Assembly: GCA_016463765.1 (NCBI GenBank)
Contig: JAEMQS010000026.1
Span: 1-55,130 of the forward strand
Length of the DNA: 55,130 bases
Reading direction: 5' to 3'
Source of the DNA: Solirubrobacteraceae bacterium
GTDB lineage: Bacteria; Actinomycetota; Thermoleophilia; Solirubrobacterales; Solirubrobacteraceae
A model generated the notes under the pieces. The model did no database searches. It was not told where the DNA came from and saw only the letters and a list, made by a program, of their open reading frames with translations. The first letter of the stretch is position 1. Each line of letters starts with the position of its first letter. Both the position numbers and the translations under genes were made by a program. Of the stretch, positions 25,303 to 33,921 are shown in pieces.

Positions 25303-26163
25303 TCAGGCGGGCGCCAGGTGCGCCCAGCTGCCGGGGTTCCGCTCCAGGAACTCCGGCAGCGCCTGGGGCCGGTGACCGGTGAGCCGCTCGACGGTGTCGG
25401 TGACGACATCCAGCTCGCCCTCCTTGACGGCGAGGTACGACGTCACCCAGCCGTCGACCTCGAAGTCCGGCGCGCCGTAGTGCGCGCGTGACGCGTACGC
25501 CTGCTCGATCGTCTCGTCGACGTACCGCACGTCGCGCCCGGTCACGCGCGTGAGCTGCTCGGCCGCCCAGGTCAGCGTGTGCGCGTCGGGCCCGGTCAGC
25601 TCGTACGTCAGGCCGTCGTGACCGTCCGTCGTGAGGACGACGGCCGCGACATCCGCGACGTCGTCGCGCGCGACCCAGGCGCAGCGCCCGTCACCCGCCG
25701 GCCCGGCGATCACGCCGTCGGCCGACGCGAAGAACGGAACGAAGTCGAGGTACATGCTGTTGCGCAGGAACGTGTGCGCGAGGCCCGTCGCGCGGATGTG
25801 CTCCTCCGTCAGGTGGTGGTGGCGCGCGAGCGTGAACGTCGCGTCGGGTGCCGCGCCGAGGAACGACGTGTAGACGATGCGCCGCACGCCGGCGTCCACC
25901 GCCGCGTCGACGGCGGCGTAGTGCTGCGCGACGCGGTCTGCGGCCTCGCGGCCGGACACCAGGAAGAGCGTGTCCGCTCCGTGGAGCGCGGCGGTCATGC
26001 CCTCGCGGTCGTGGTAGCCGGCGGCGACCACGACCTCCGCGCCCGCGAGTTCAGGCGCGCGCGCCTCGTCGCGGACGACGAGGCGCTGGGCCGCACCCTC
26101 GGCGGCGAGCCGGGCGGCGACGCGGCCGCCCAGCTCCCCGGTGGCTCCGGTCACGGCGATCAT
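25303..26163 (-). CDS. NmrA/QOR2-like NAD(P)-binding oxidoreductase
   Basis: 286-residue atypical SDR with MIAVTGATGELGG (GxTGxxG) and a second segment IVYTSFLGAAP where the family has its YTS motif. The pattern matches NmrA-like quinone reductase QOR2 (YtfG) and related NAD(P)H sensors. It follows the ABC permease gene by 17 bp on the same strand and may be part of that transcript. It is a paralog of 16942-17829. Confidence 0.88.
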   Translation of the reverse strand: MIAVTGATGELGGRVAARLAAEGAAQRLVVRDEARAPELAGAEVVVAAGYHDREGMTAALHGADTLFLVSGREAADRVAQHYAAVDAAVDAGVRRIVYTSFLGAAPDATFTLARHHHLTEEHIRATGLAHTFLRNSMYLDFVPFFASADGVIAGPAGDGRCAWVARDDVADVAAVVLTTDGHDGLTYELTGPDAHTLTWAAEQLTRVTGRDVRYVDETIEQAYASRAHYGAPDFEVDGWVTSYLAVKEGELDVVTDTVERLTGHRPQALPEFLERNPGSWAHLAPA

Positions 26164-26180
26164 GCCCGGGAGTTCATCAC

Positions 26181-26945
26181 CTACCGCTCGGCGGCGGCGC
26201 GGTACCGCCAGACGGCGAGCGGCGCGAACACCACGATGATCACGGCCGACCAGACGAACGCGCCCCAGACGTCGTTCCCCGCGGGGGCGCCCAGCCAGAG
26301 CGCGCGCATCGCGTCGACGACGACCGTGAACGGATTGACGTCGGCGAACCACTGCAGCGCGCTCGGCATCGACTCCGTGGGCACGAACGCCGAGCTGATG
26401 AACGTCAGCGGGAACACGAGCATGAAGCCCAGCGAGTTGGCCGCCTCGGGCGTGGTCACGAGCATCCCCAGGAACGCGAAGACCCAGCTGAACGCGTAGC
26501 CGAAGAACAGCAGCAGGACGACACCGAGCAGGATCTCGCCGATGTTCGCGTTGAACGAGAAGCCGATGATCAGCCCCGTGACGATGAGGATCACCATCGA
26601 GAGTGTGTTCGTCGCGACGTCGGACAGCGTGCGCCCCGCGAGCAGCGCCGCGCGGGACATCGGCAGCGAGCGGAAGCGGTCGATGAGCCCGCGGTTGAGG
26701 TCCTCGGCGAGACCCATCGCCGTGATGAACCCGCCGAAGGCGATGTTCTGGACGATGATGCCCGGGATCAGGAAGTCGACGTAGTCGTAGCCCGGCGTGC
26801 TGATCGCCCCGCCGAAGACGTAGACGAACAGCAGCACGAACATGATCGGCTGGATCGTGAAGGCCGTGAACAGGTCCGGGTTGCGCGGCAGGCGCACCAG
26901 GTTGCGCTCGGCCATGATCATGGTGTCGGTCGCGAGGCGCCTCAT
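26181..26945 (-). CDS. ABC-2 type exporter permease (DrrB-like)
   Basis: 254-residue membrane protein with six hydrophobic segments. The DrrB/ABC-2 signature is seen in YVDFLIPGIIVQNIAFGG, the coupling-helix region GLIDRFRSLPMSR and the final FADVNPFTVVVDAMR. It forms a two-component exporter with the ATPase gene, whose stop it overlaps by 4 bp. Substrate unknown; relatives export anthracyclines, glycolipids or peptides. Confidence 0.92.
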   Translation of the reverse strand: MRRLATDTMIMAERNLVRLPRNPDLFTAFTIQPIMFVLLFVYVFGGAISTPGYDYVDFLIPGIIVQNIAFGGFITAMGLAEDLNRGLIDRFRSLPMSRAALLAGRTLSDVATNTLSMVILIVTGLIIGFSFNANIGEILLGVVLLLFFGYAFSWVFAFLGMLVTTPEAANSLGFMLVFPLTFISSAFVPTESMPSALQWFADVNPFTVVVDAMRALWLGAPAGNDVWGAFVWSAVIIVVFAPLAVWRYRAAAER

Positions 26946-27979
26946 GCCGTCGCCTCCTCGGTCTCGTCGTCGGTCCGCTCCTCGGCCGCGTGGCCGGTCA
27001 GCGCCAGGAACACGTCGTCCATCGTCGGCCGGTGCAGGCCGATGTCCTCCACGCCCACGCCCGCTTCGTCGAGGCGGCGGACCGCTTCGACGATGGCGCC
27101 CTCACGCCGGCTGACGTAGAGCTTCACGGCGCCGTCCTCGACGACGGGCGTGTCCGTGCACATGGGGCCGAGCGCCGCGATGGCGTCCGGCGCGCTGGCC
27201 TCGTCGGCCAGCGCGACGACCAGCCGCTCGCCGCCCACGCGGGCCTTCAGCTCGTCCGGCGTGCCCTTGGCGATGACCTTGCCGTGGTCGATGACGGCGA
27301 TGTCGTCGGCCAGGCGGTCGGCCTCGTCGAGGTACTGCGTGGTGAGCAGGACCGTGGTCCCGCCGGCGACGAGCTGTTCGATCACCTCCCAGAGATCGAG
27401 CCGGCTGCGAGGATCGAGGCCGGTGGTCGGCTCGTCGAGGAACAGCACCGGCGGCTCGGCCACCAGCGATGCCGCAAGGTCCAGCCGCCGGCGCATGCCG
27501 CCCGAGTAGTTCTTCACGGGCCGGTCGGCCGCGTCGGAGAGCTGGAACTGCTCGAGCAGCCGGGTGGCGCGCGCCTTGGCGTTCTTGCGCGACATCCCGT
27601 AGAGCCGGCCGAACATCACGATGTTCTCGCTGCCCGTGAGGCTCTCGTCGACCGAGGCGTTCTGCCCGGCCAGGCCGATGTGCTCGCGAAGCTTCGCCGC
27701 GTCGGCGACCGCGTCGATCCCGTCGACGAGCAGCTCCCCGGCGTCGGGCTTCTGCAGCGTGGTGAGCATGCGCACCGTCGTCGTCTTGCCGGCGCCGTTG
27801 GGGCCGAGCAGTCCGAGCACGGTGCCACGCCGCACCTCGAAGTCGACGCCGTCCACCGCGCGGACGTCGCCGTAGGTCTTGACGAGCCCGCGCACGCTGA
27901 TCGCGGGCGCATCCGTGGGCTGTGGTGAGGTCCGTCGCTGGGCCGAATCCATGGTCGGCACATCTGCTCTGGAGGTCAT
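26942..27979 (-). CDS. ABC exporter ATPase (DrrA-like)
   Basis: 345-residue ATPase of the daunorubicin-resistance DrrA family. Walker [12 protein letters not shown]-loop GLAGQNASVD, signature [10 protein letters not shown], Walker [12 protein letters not shown] and the H-region [11 protein letters not shown]. The C-terminal 100 residues are the DrrA-type extension. Start ATG 27979; ATG 27952 is also possible. It is divergent from a WYL-domain regulator, with an inverted repeat between them. Confidence 0.93.
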   Translation of the reverse strand: MTSRADVPTMDSAQRRTSPQPTDAPAISVRGLVKTYGDVRAVDGVDFEVRRGTVLGLLGPNGAGKTTTVRMLTTLQKPDAGELLVDGIDAVADAAKLREHIGLAGQNASVDESLTGSENIVMFGRLYGMSRKNAKARATRLLEQFQLSDAADRPVKNYSGGMRRRLDLAASLVAEPPVLFLDEPTTGLDPRSRLDLWEVIEQLVAGGTTVLLTTQYLDEADRLADDIAVIDHGKVIAKGTPDELKARVGGERLVVALADEASAPDAIAALGPMCTDTPVVEDGAVKLYVSRREGAIVEAVRRLDEAGVGVEDIGLHRPTMDDVFLALTGHAAEERTDDETEEATA

Positions 27980-27985
27980 GTCGGC

Positions 27986-28006
27986 AAACCTACGGACGGT
28001 TTAGGT
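27986..28006. promoter_or_regulatory. Nested inverted repeat in WYL/DrrA divergent promoter
   Basis: AAACC (27986-27990) pairs with GGTTT (27998-28002), and ACCTA (27988-27992) pairs with TAGGT (28002-28006). These two overlapping repeats form a candidate operator, 6 bp before the DrrA-like start and 40 bp before the WYL gene. TTGACC on the minus strand (28009-28004) may be a -35. Confidence 0.4.
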
Positions 28007-28045
28007 CAAGTACCGGCCGCAATTCATGGGAAGCTCTGCAGCGCG

Positions 28046-29002
28046 ATGACGCAGACCTCCGGACGGCTCCTGCAACTCCTCTCGCTGCTCCAGACCCGGC
28101 GCGACTGGCCCGGCGACGAGCTGGCCGATCGGCTCGAGGTCTCCGGCCGGACGATCAGGCGGGACGTCGAGCGCCTGCGCTCGCTGGGGTACCCCGTCCA
28201 GGCGACGACCGGGCCCGAGGGCGGGTACCGCCTGGAAGCCGGCACGGCGATGCCGCCACTCCTGCTCGACGACGACGAAGCCGTGGCGATCGCCGTCGGC
28301 CTGCGGACCGCCGGCGCGTCGGTCGAGGGCATCGAGGAGACGTCCATCCGCGCCCTGGTCAAGCTCGAGCAGGTCCTCCCCGCGCACCTGCGCCGCCGGG
28401 TCACCGCGCTGAACGAGGCGACCGCCACGCTGACCCCGCACTCGCGCGGCCCGACGGTCGACCCGCAGGCGCTCACGACCATCGCCGGCGCCTGCCGCGA
28501 CCACGAGTGCCTGCGCTTCGCCTACCGCGCGAAGGACGGCGTCGAGAGCCGCCGGCTCGTCGAGCCCCACAGCCTGGTGAACATCGGCCAGCGCTGGTAC
28601 TTCGTCGCGTGGGACTGCGACCGCGACGCGTGGCGCACGTTCAGGATGGACCGGCTCGAGCACCCGTCGACGGCGGGACGGCGGTTCGAGCCACGCACGC
28701 TGCCCGGCGGCGACCCGGCGGCGTTCGTGTCGAAGAACCTGTCGGGGTCCGCACCACGGCACGAGGCGCGCGTGACCCTGAAGGCCTCAGCGGGCGAGGT
28801 GGCACTGCGCAGCCCGTGGGCCGGATCGAACGTCGAGCCGATCGACGCCGTGAGCTGCGAATACCGCACCAGCGACACGTCGATCGAGTGGCTGGCCCTG
28901 CGCCTGGCGATGATCGGGGTGGACTTCGAGGTGCACGAGCCCGCGGCACTGCGCACCGAGTGCGCCCGGCTGGCCGAGCGGCTCGCGGCGGCCGGTTCGT
29001 GA
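28046..29002 (+). CDS. WYL-domain transcriptional regulator (YafY/PafC-like)
   Basis: 318-residue regulator. N-terminal HTH_11 (residues about 4-58: WPGDELADRLEVSGRTIRRD), WYL domain in the middle (about 140-215, with VEPHSLVNIGQRWYFVAWD) and C-terminal WCX extension (about 230-310). WYL proteins often sense nucleic acids or nucleotides, but this one is probably a local regulator of the divergent DrrAB exporter (inference). Its TGA overlaps the GTG of the RNA methyltransferase gene. Confidence 0.9.
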   Translation: MTQTSGRLLQLLSLLQTRRDWPGDELADRLEVSGRTIRRDVERLRSLGYPVQATTGPEGGYRLEAGTAMPPLLLDDDEAVAIAVGLRTAGASVEGIEETSIRALVKLEQVLPAHLRRRVTALNEATATLTPHSRGPTVDPQALTTIAGACRDHECLRFAYRAKDGVESRRLVEPHSLVNIGQRWYFVAWDCDRDAWRTFRMDRLEHPSTAGRRFEPRTLPGGDPAAFVSKNLSGSAPRHEARVTLKASAGEVALRSPWAGSNVEPIDAVSCEYRTSDTSIEWLALRLAMIGVDFEVHEPAALRTECARLAERLAAAGS

Positions 29003-29724
29003 GCGCGTTGCTGGAGGAGGTGCGCGGCGCCCGGCGCGATCCGGCGCTGGCGGTGCTCGAGGGCTTCCATGCGGTCAAGCACGCGCTGCGGTTCGGCGGG
29101 CGGATCGAGCGGCTGGTGTGCGCGGATGTCGCGGACGTCCAGGCGCTGGCCGATGCGCTCGCGCCGGATGTCACCGAGGCGATCGCGGGCGCTCACGAGG
29201 TCGGCGACGAGGCGATGGCCCAGCTCACCGCGGTGCCTGCCACCGGGCACGTGGTCGCGATCGCCCGGCGCCCGGCGGTCGACCTGATCGACGTGCTCGC
29301 CGATCCGTCGCCGCGGCCGGTCGTGCTCCTCGAGGCCCCGCGGCGGCTCGGCAACATCGGCGCGTGCGTGCGGGTCGCAGCGGCGGCCGACGCCGCGGCG
29401 GTCCTGACGACCGGCCCGGCCGACCCCTGGCACGCCGACGCCCTGCGCGGATCGGCGGGACTGCACTTCGCGCTGCCGGTCGCGCGGGTCGAGGACGACG
29501 CGCCCCTCGGGGACCGTCCGCTCGTGGGCCTGGCGACGGGCGGCCAGCCACTCGGCCCGGGCGTCCTGCCGGCACGAGCGGTGCTCGCCTTCGGGACCGA
29601 GCGCCACGGGCTCAGCGACGAACTCCTCGCGCGCGCGGACGCGCGAGTGGAGATCCCGATGCGCGCGGGCGTGTCTTCGCTGAACCTCGGCACGGCGGTG
29701 GCGGTCACGCTGTACGCAACCTGA
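28999..29724 (+). CDS. SpoU/TrmH-family RNA 2'-O-methyltransferase
   Basis: 241-residue SPOUT methyltransferase. Motif 1 LLEAPRRLGNIGACVR, motif 2 LAFGTERHGLSDELL and motif 3 MRAGVSSLNLGTAVAV form the knotted SAM site. It lacks a full N-terminal substrate-binding domain of 23S RlmB type but has about 85 residues before the catalytic core. GTG 28999 overlaps the WYL gene stop (GTGA). RNA target (tRNA or rRNA ribose) is unknown. Confidence 0.9.
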   Translation: MSALLEEVRGARRDPALAVLEGFHAVKHALRFGGRIERLVCADVADVQALADALAPDVTEAIAGAHEVGDEAMAQLTAVPATGHVVAIARRPAVDLIDVLADPSPRPVVLLEAPRRLGNIGACVRVAAAADAAAVLTTGPADPWHADALRGSAGLHFALPVARVEDDAPLGDRPLVGLATGGQPLGPGVLPARAVLAFGTERHGLSDELLARADARVEIPMRAGVSSLNLGTAVAVTLYAT

Positions 29725-29753
29725 CGAAACTTGCGGTGAGCGACAGTTTCGTC
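29723..29753. terminator. Hairpin between convergent genes
   Basis: Perfect 9-bp arms GACGAAACT (29723-29731) and AGTTTCGTC (29745-29753) with a 13-base loop, between the RNA methylase and the metallophosphoesterase. It starts at the methylase stop codon. Followed by CCCC rather than a U-tract, so it is either a bidirectional terminator-like hairpin or a dispersed palindromic element. Confidence 0.5.
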
Positions 29754-29766
29754 CCCCTCCGCACGG

Positions 29767-30423
29767 TCAGAGCTCGAGCATGACCACCGGCTGCGCCCGC
29801 AGCTCGTAGCGCTCGTCCACCGCGGCGGCGTTCACGAGCTGCGTGGCGTCATGCTGCCACGCCCCGCGTCCCTCATGGATGTGCCCGAACACGCACGCGC
29901 GAGGCGCGACCCGCTCGATGAGCTCCAGCTGCGCCGCCGAGCCGACGTGCTCACCCCCCACCGTCCGGTCGCCATATCCCCGAGGCGGCCCGTGGACCAG
30001 GAGCACGTCCACGTCCTCCGGCACCTTCGCGTACAGCTTGCTCAAGAACCCCTCGCTGTCGGCCCGCGGCGCGTTGAACGCCCAGTCGAAGAACCACGGC
30101 GTCCACGGTGATCCCCACACCTTCAGCCCACAGCCGAGGGTCTCGGCGTGGTCCTGGAGATAGACCCACGGAAGGTCCGCGGGCAGCAGCCCGGGCGCGC
30201 GCTCGAAGACGAAGTCGTGGTTGCCCGCGATGCCGACGATCTCCTCGGCGGGGAGCCGCTCGAGCCACGCCCGGAACGGGCCGTCGAGCCACTCGGCCTG
30301 CGCGTGGATCTCGTGATCGGTGACCGGGCACAGGTCGCCGCCGAGCAGCAGGACGTCGCACGCCGGCACGTCGGGGAGGAACCCGTGGAGGTCGGCGAGA
30401 CAGGCGACGTGCACGCAGGCCAC
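29767..30423 (-). CDS. Calcineurin-like metallophosphoesterase
   Basis: 218 residues with all signature blocks: CLADLHG, LLGGDLCP, GIAGNHDFVF, LLVHGPPRGYG and CVFGHIHEGRG. The HGPP...GHIHEGRG ending is typical of MPPED-like phosphodiesterases that act on cyclic nucleotides or small phosphodiesters. Start is GTG 30423 or GTG 30414. It is divergent from the MYG1 gene with only 15 bp between, so promoters must lie within the opposite coding sequence or be shared. Confidence 0.9.
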   Translation of the reverse strand: MACVHVACLADLHGFLPDVPACDVLLLGGDLCPVTDHEIHAQAEWLDGPFRAWLERLPAEEIVGIAGNHDFVFERAPGLLPADLPWVYLQDHAETLGCGLKVWGSPWTPWFFDWAFNAPRADSEGFLSKLYAKVPEDVDVLLVHGPPRGYGDRTVGGEHVGSAAQLELIERVAPRACVFGHIHEGRGAWQHDATQLVNAAAVDERYELRAQPVVMLEL

Positions 30424-30438
30424 GGTACCGTGGGGCCG

Positions 30439-31323
30439 ATGAAGGTCGCCACCCACGACGGCAGCTTCCACGCCGACGACGTTTTCGCCATCGCCGTGCT
30501 GCGCCTGCGCACGCCGGATCTCGAGATCGTGCGCACGCGCGACACCGACATCATCGCCGCGTGCGACGCGCGGGTGGACGTCGGCCTGCGCTCCGACCCG
30601 GCCACTGGCGACTTCGACCATCACCAGAAGGGCGGCGCGGGCACGCGGGCCAACGGGATCCCGTACGCGTCGTTCGGCCTGGTCTGGCGCGCGTACGGCG
30701 CGGACGTCTGCGACGGCGACGCGCAGGTCGCGGCCGAGGTCGACGGCTACCTCGTGCAGGGCATCGACGCGCTGGACTGCGGGGTCACGATCACCCAGTC
30801 CGTCATCGACGACGTCCGCCCCATGACGATCTCCGACCTCATCGGCGCGATGAACCCGGCGTGGGACGAGGAGGTCACCGACGCCGAGCAGGACGTGCGT
30901 TTCCGCGACGCCGTCACGCGCGCCGAGGGCGTCATCGAGCGCGCGATCTCCACGGCCGCGGCGAGAGCGCGTGCGCACCACCTGGTCCGCGAGGCGATGG
31001 AGCGTGCAGAGGACCCGCGGCTGATCGAACTGGACCGCAAGATGCCGTGGCACGAGCCCGTCGTGACCGGCGCGCCCGAGGCGCTCTACGTCATCTACCC
31101 CAAGAGCGACGGGTGGGGTCTGCAGGCCGTGCCCGAGGAGCTCGGCGCGTTCGGCAACCGGCGCGACCTGCCTGAGGCGTGGGCCGGCCTGAACGGCGCC
31201 GACCTCGCCGCGGTGACGGGCGTGGCCGACGCGATCTTCTGCCACGGCAAGCGGTTCATGGCCGCGGCCGAGAGCCGCGAGGGCGTGCTGGAGCTCGCCC
31301 GCCAGGCGCTCGACGGCGCCTGA
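30439..31323 (+). CDS. MYG1/UPF0160 family metal-dependent protein
   Basis: 294-residue DHH-like phosphoesterase relative of the MYG1 family. THDGSFHADDVFAIAVLR (residues 5-22) and GDFDHHQKGG carry the conserved His/Asp metal ligands; VIYPKSDGWGLQAVP near residue 220 and CHGKRFMAAA near the end are further family blocks. Eukaryotic MYG1 is an RNA exonuclease; the bacterial role is uncertain. ATG 30439 follows GGGGCCG. Confidence 0.9.
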   Translation: MKVATHDGSFHADDVFAIAVLRLRTPDLEIVRTRDTDIIAACDARVDVGLRSDPATGDFDHHQKGGAGTRANGIPYASFGLVWRAYGADVCDGDAQVAAEVDGYLVQGIDALDCGVTITQSVIDDVRPMTISDLIGAMNPAWDEEVTDAEQDVRFRDAVTRAEGVIERAISTAAARARAHHLVREAMERAEDPRLIELDRKMPWHEPVVTGAPEALYVIYPKSDGWGLQAVPEELGAFGNRRDLPEAWAGLNGADLAAVTGVADAIFCHGKRFMAAAESREGVLELARQALDGA

Positions 31324-31326
31324 CCC

Positions 31327-32829
31327 TCACTCCACGAAGAACTTCCCGACCTCACCCTCGCTGAACCACCGCGAGGTCACCGTCTTCTTCTTCGTGAAGA
31401 ACTCCACCCCGTCGCGGCCGTGCGCGTGCAGGTCGCCGAGGAACGAGTCCTTCCAGCCGCTGAACGGGAAGAACGCGACGGGCGCGGCGACACCGACGTT
31501 GATGCCGACCATGCCGACCTCGACATCGACCCGGTACCGCCGGGCGGCCGCGCCGTTCTCGGTGAAGATCGACGTGCCGTTGCCGTAGCGCGACCCGTTG
31601 ACGAAGGCGATCGCGTCGTCCAGCGTCTCGACCTCCACGACGCTGAGCACCGGGCCGAAGATCTCCTCCTGTGCGGCGTCGCTCGCGGGGTCGACGCCCT
31701 CGAGGATCGTCGGGCCGACGTACGCGCCGCCGGCAGGCACCCCGGTGGGCGCGCGACCGTCGACGGCCAGCGTCGCGCCCGCCGCCAGCGCGCTGTCGAT
31801 GCAGCCCACGATCCGCTCGCAGGCCGCCGGGCTGATGACCGGGCCGACGTCGGTGGCGGGGTCGGCGCCGTCGCCGACCTTCAGCGCCTCGGTGCGCGCC
31901 ACGAGCTCGGGCTTGAGCTTCGACCACGCGTCCCCCACGGCGACGATGACCGAGCCCGCCATGCACCGCTGCCCGGCCGCGCCGAACCCGCTGGCGATGA
32001 TGTTGCTCGCCGTCTGGTCGATGACCGCATCGGGCATGACGACCATCGAGTTCTTCGCCCCGCCGAGCGCCTGCACGCGCTTGCCGTTCGCGCTGGCCCG
32101 CTCGTAGATGTACTGCGCGACCGAGGCGGAGCCGACGAACGACACCGCGTCGATCCCCGGCGAGTCGAGGATGCCGTTGACGACGTCCTTGCCGCCGAGC
32201 ACGAGGTTCACCACGCCGTCGGGGATCCCCGCCTCCTTGATGAGCCCCATGACGAGCTCCATCGTGAGCGGGTCCTGCTCGGAGGGCTTGAGCACGAACG
32301 TATTCCCGCACCCGATTGCGAACGGCAGGAACCACATCGGGACCATCGCCGGGAAGTTGAAGGGCGTGATCGCCGCGCACACGCCGACGGGCTGGCGGAT
32401 GGTCTCGGCGTCGACGTTTGTGGCGATGCCCTCGAGGATCTGGCCCTGCATCGTCTGGGGCAGCGCCGTGGCGGCCTCGACCATCTCGATCGCACGGGCG
32501 ACCTCGGCGCGTGCGTCGGGCAGGGTCTTGCCCATCTCGCGCGTGACGGTCTGCGCCAGCTCGTCGGCCCGCGCGTCCATGAGCGCGCGCAGGCGGAACA
32601 AGTGGTGGGCGCGCCTGATGACGGAGGTCGCGCGCCAGCCGGGCAGCGCGGCACGGGCTGCGGCGACGGCGCGCTCGACGTCGGCGGCGCCGGAGAGCGG
32701 CACGCGCGCGATGGGCGCGCCGGTGGCGGGGTTGGTGACGTCGAGCAGCTCGGCGCCGTCGGCGCCGACCCATTCGCCGCCGATGAGGTTGCGCAGGACG
32801 CGGGGCGTCGCGGGGGCGGTGGCTTCCAT
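31327..32829 (-). CDS. mmsA: Methylmalonate-semialdehyde dehydrogenase (CoA-acylating)
   Basis: 500-residue aldehyde dehydrogenase of the MmsA class, converting methylmalonate semialdehyde (or malonate semialdehyde) to propionyl-CoA (or acetyl-CoA) with CoA and NAD+. Catalytic Cys289 sits in GAAGQRCMAGS. The general-base Glu of ordinary ALDHs is replaced by Asn in QALGGAKNSM, as expected for MmsA; ITPFNFPAMVPMW is characteristic. Start ATG 32829 is preferred over GTG 32841. Role: valine, beta-alanine or inositol breakdown. Divergent from an alcohol dehydrogenase across a palindrome. Confidence 0.93.
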   Translation of the reverse strand: MEATAPATPRVLRNLIGGEWVGADGAELLDVTNPATGAPIARVPLSGAADVERAVAAARAALPGWRATSVIRRAHHLFRLRALMDARADELAQTVTREMGKTLPDARAEVARAIEMVEAATALPQTMQGQILEGIATNVDAETIRQPVGVCAAITPFNFPAMVPMWFLPFAIGCGNTFVLKPSEQDPLTMELVMGLIKEAGIPDGVVNLVLGGKDVVNGILDSPGIDAVSFVGSASVAQYIYERASANGKRVQALGGAKNSMVVMPDAVIDQTASNIIASGFGAAGQRCMAGSVIVAVGDAWSKLKPELVARTEALKVGDGADPATDVGPVISPAACERIVGCIDSALAAGATLAVDGRAPTGVPAGGAYVGPTILEGVDPASDAAQEEIFGPVLSVVEVETLDDAIAFVNGSRYGNGTSIFTENGAAARRYRVDVEVGMVGINVGVAAPVAFFPFSGWKDSFLGDLHAHGRDGVEFFTKKKTVTSRWFSEGEVGKFFVE

Positions 32830-32860
32830 GACCCGTTCCACGGTACGCCACCGCTTGCCG

Positions 32861-32876
32861 TATGACAGTCGTCATA
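32861..32876. promoter_or_regulatory. Palindromic operator TATGAC-N4-GTCATA
   Basis: Perfect 6-bp arms with a 4-base spacer, centred between mmsA (start 32829) and the alcohol dehydrogenase gene (start 32890). A dimeric regulator here could control both. No regulator gene is adjacent. Confidence 0.5.
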
Positions 32877-32889
32877 GTACGGTCGGGGC

Positions 32890-33921
32890 ATGGACCAGCT
32901 CACCCGCCCCGCCCCCGGCGTCCTGGAGTGGCGCGACGTCCCGGAGCCCGACCTGCAGGGACCGCTGGAAGCGCTCGTGCGTCCGCTGGTCGTCGCCACC
33001 TGCGACCTCGACTTCCCCATCGCCACCGGCGCCACGCCGATCCCCGACGATGTCGCGATGGGCCACGAGGGGATCGCCGAGGTCGTCGCGGTGGGGGACG
33101 GCGTGCAGTCGGTCGCGGTCGGTGACCGCGTGGTCGTCGCCTTCCAGGTCTCCTGCGGCGCCTGTGACCGGTGTCGCCGCGGCCTGACCGGCAGCTGCCA
33201 GCGGGTGCGCCCGGGCGCGATGTACGGGTTCGGCGCGTTCGGCGGGCCCGAGTTCGGCGGGTTCCTCAGCGACCTCGTGCGCGTGCCGTTCGCCGACGCG
33301 ATGCTCGTCGCGCTGCCGCCGGACCTCGACCCGGTCGCCGTCGCGAGCGCGTCGGACAACCTGCCTGACGCGTGGCGCTGCGTCGCGCCGCACCTGCGCG
33401 AGGACCCGAACGCCGACGTGCTCGTCCTCGGCGGGCCCGCGCGGTCCATCGGCCTGTACGCCGCCGGGATCGCCGTCGCCCTCGGCGCGCGGCGCGTGCG
33501 CTACGCCGATGACGACCCGGGCCGGCTGGCGACCGCGTCGGATCTCGGCGCCGAGCCCGTGGAGATCGACCGCGAGGAGACGAAGAAGCTCAAGCCGCGC
33601 GCGGGCATCGTCGTCGACGCGGGTGCCAGCGGCGACTCACTCCGATGCGCCTGCCGGTCGGTCGCACCCGGCGGGCACTGCACCCACGTGGGCGTGATCT
33701 ACGAGGTCGAGACCCCGCTGCCGATCCTGGAGATGTACTCCACCGGGGTCACCCTGCACGCGGGCCGGGCGATGGCCCGCCCGCTCATCGACCCGGTGCT
33801 CGGGCTCGTCTCCACCGGGCGCTTCCGGCCGGAGATCGTCACCGACCGCGTCGTGGCGTGGCGCGACGCGCAGACCGCGCTGCTGGAGCCGCACACGAAG
33901 CTCGTCTTCACCCGCGAGTAG
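32890..33921 (+). CDS. Zinc-dependent alcohol dehydrogenase (MDR family)
   Basis: 343-residue medium-chain dehydrogenase. Catalytic zinc ligands Cys38 and His59-Glu60 (MGHEG), structural zinc site Cys89, Cys92, Cys95, Cys103. The cofactor loop VLGGPARSIGLYAAG departs from the usual GxGxxG (Gly-Gly-Pro-Ala-Arg-Ser). Its ATG is close to the palindrome shared with mmsA, so both may handle related aldehyde/alcohol metabolism (inference). The TAG stop directly abuts the convergent DUF2237 stop with no spacer. Confidence 0.9.
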   Translation: MDQLTRPAPGVLEWRDVPEPDLQGPLEALVRPLVVATCDLDFPIATGATPIPDDVAMGHEGIAEVVAVGDGVQSVAVGDRVVVAFQVSCGACDRCRRGLTGSCQRVRPGAMYGFGAFGGPEFGGFLSDLVRVPFADAMLVALPPDLDPVAVASASDNLPDAWRCVAPHLREDPNADVLVLGGPARSIGLYAAGIAVALGARRVRYADDDPGRLATASDLGAEPVEIDREETKKLKPRAGIVVDAGASGDSLRCACRSVAPGGHCTHVGVIYEVETPLPILEMYSTGVTLHAGRAMARPLIDPVLGLVSTGRFRPEIVTDRVVAWRDAQTALLEPHTKLVFTRE

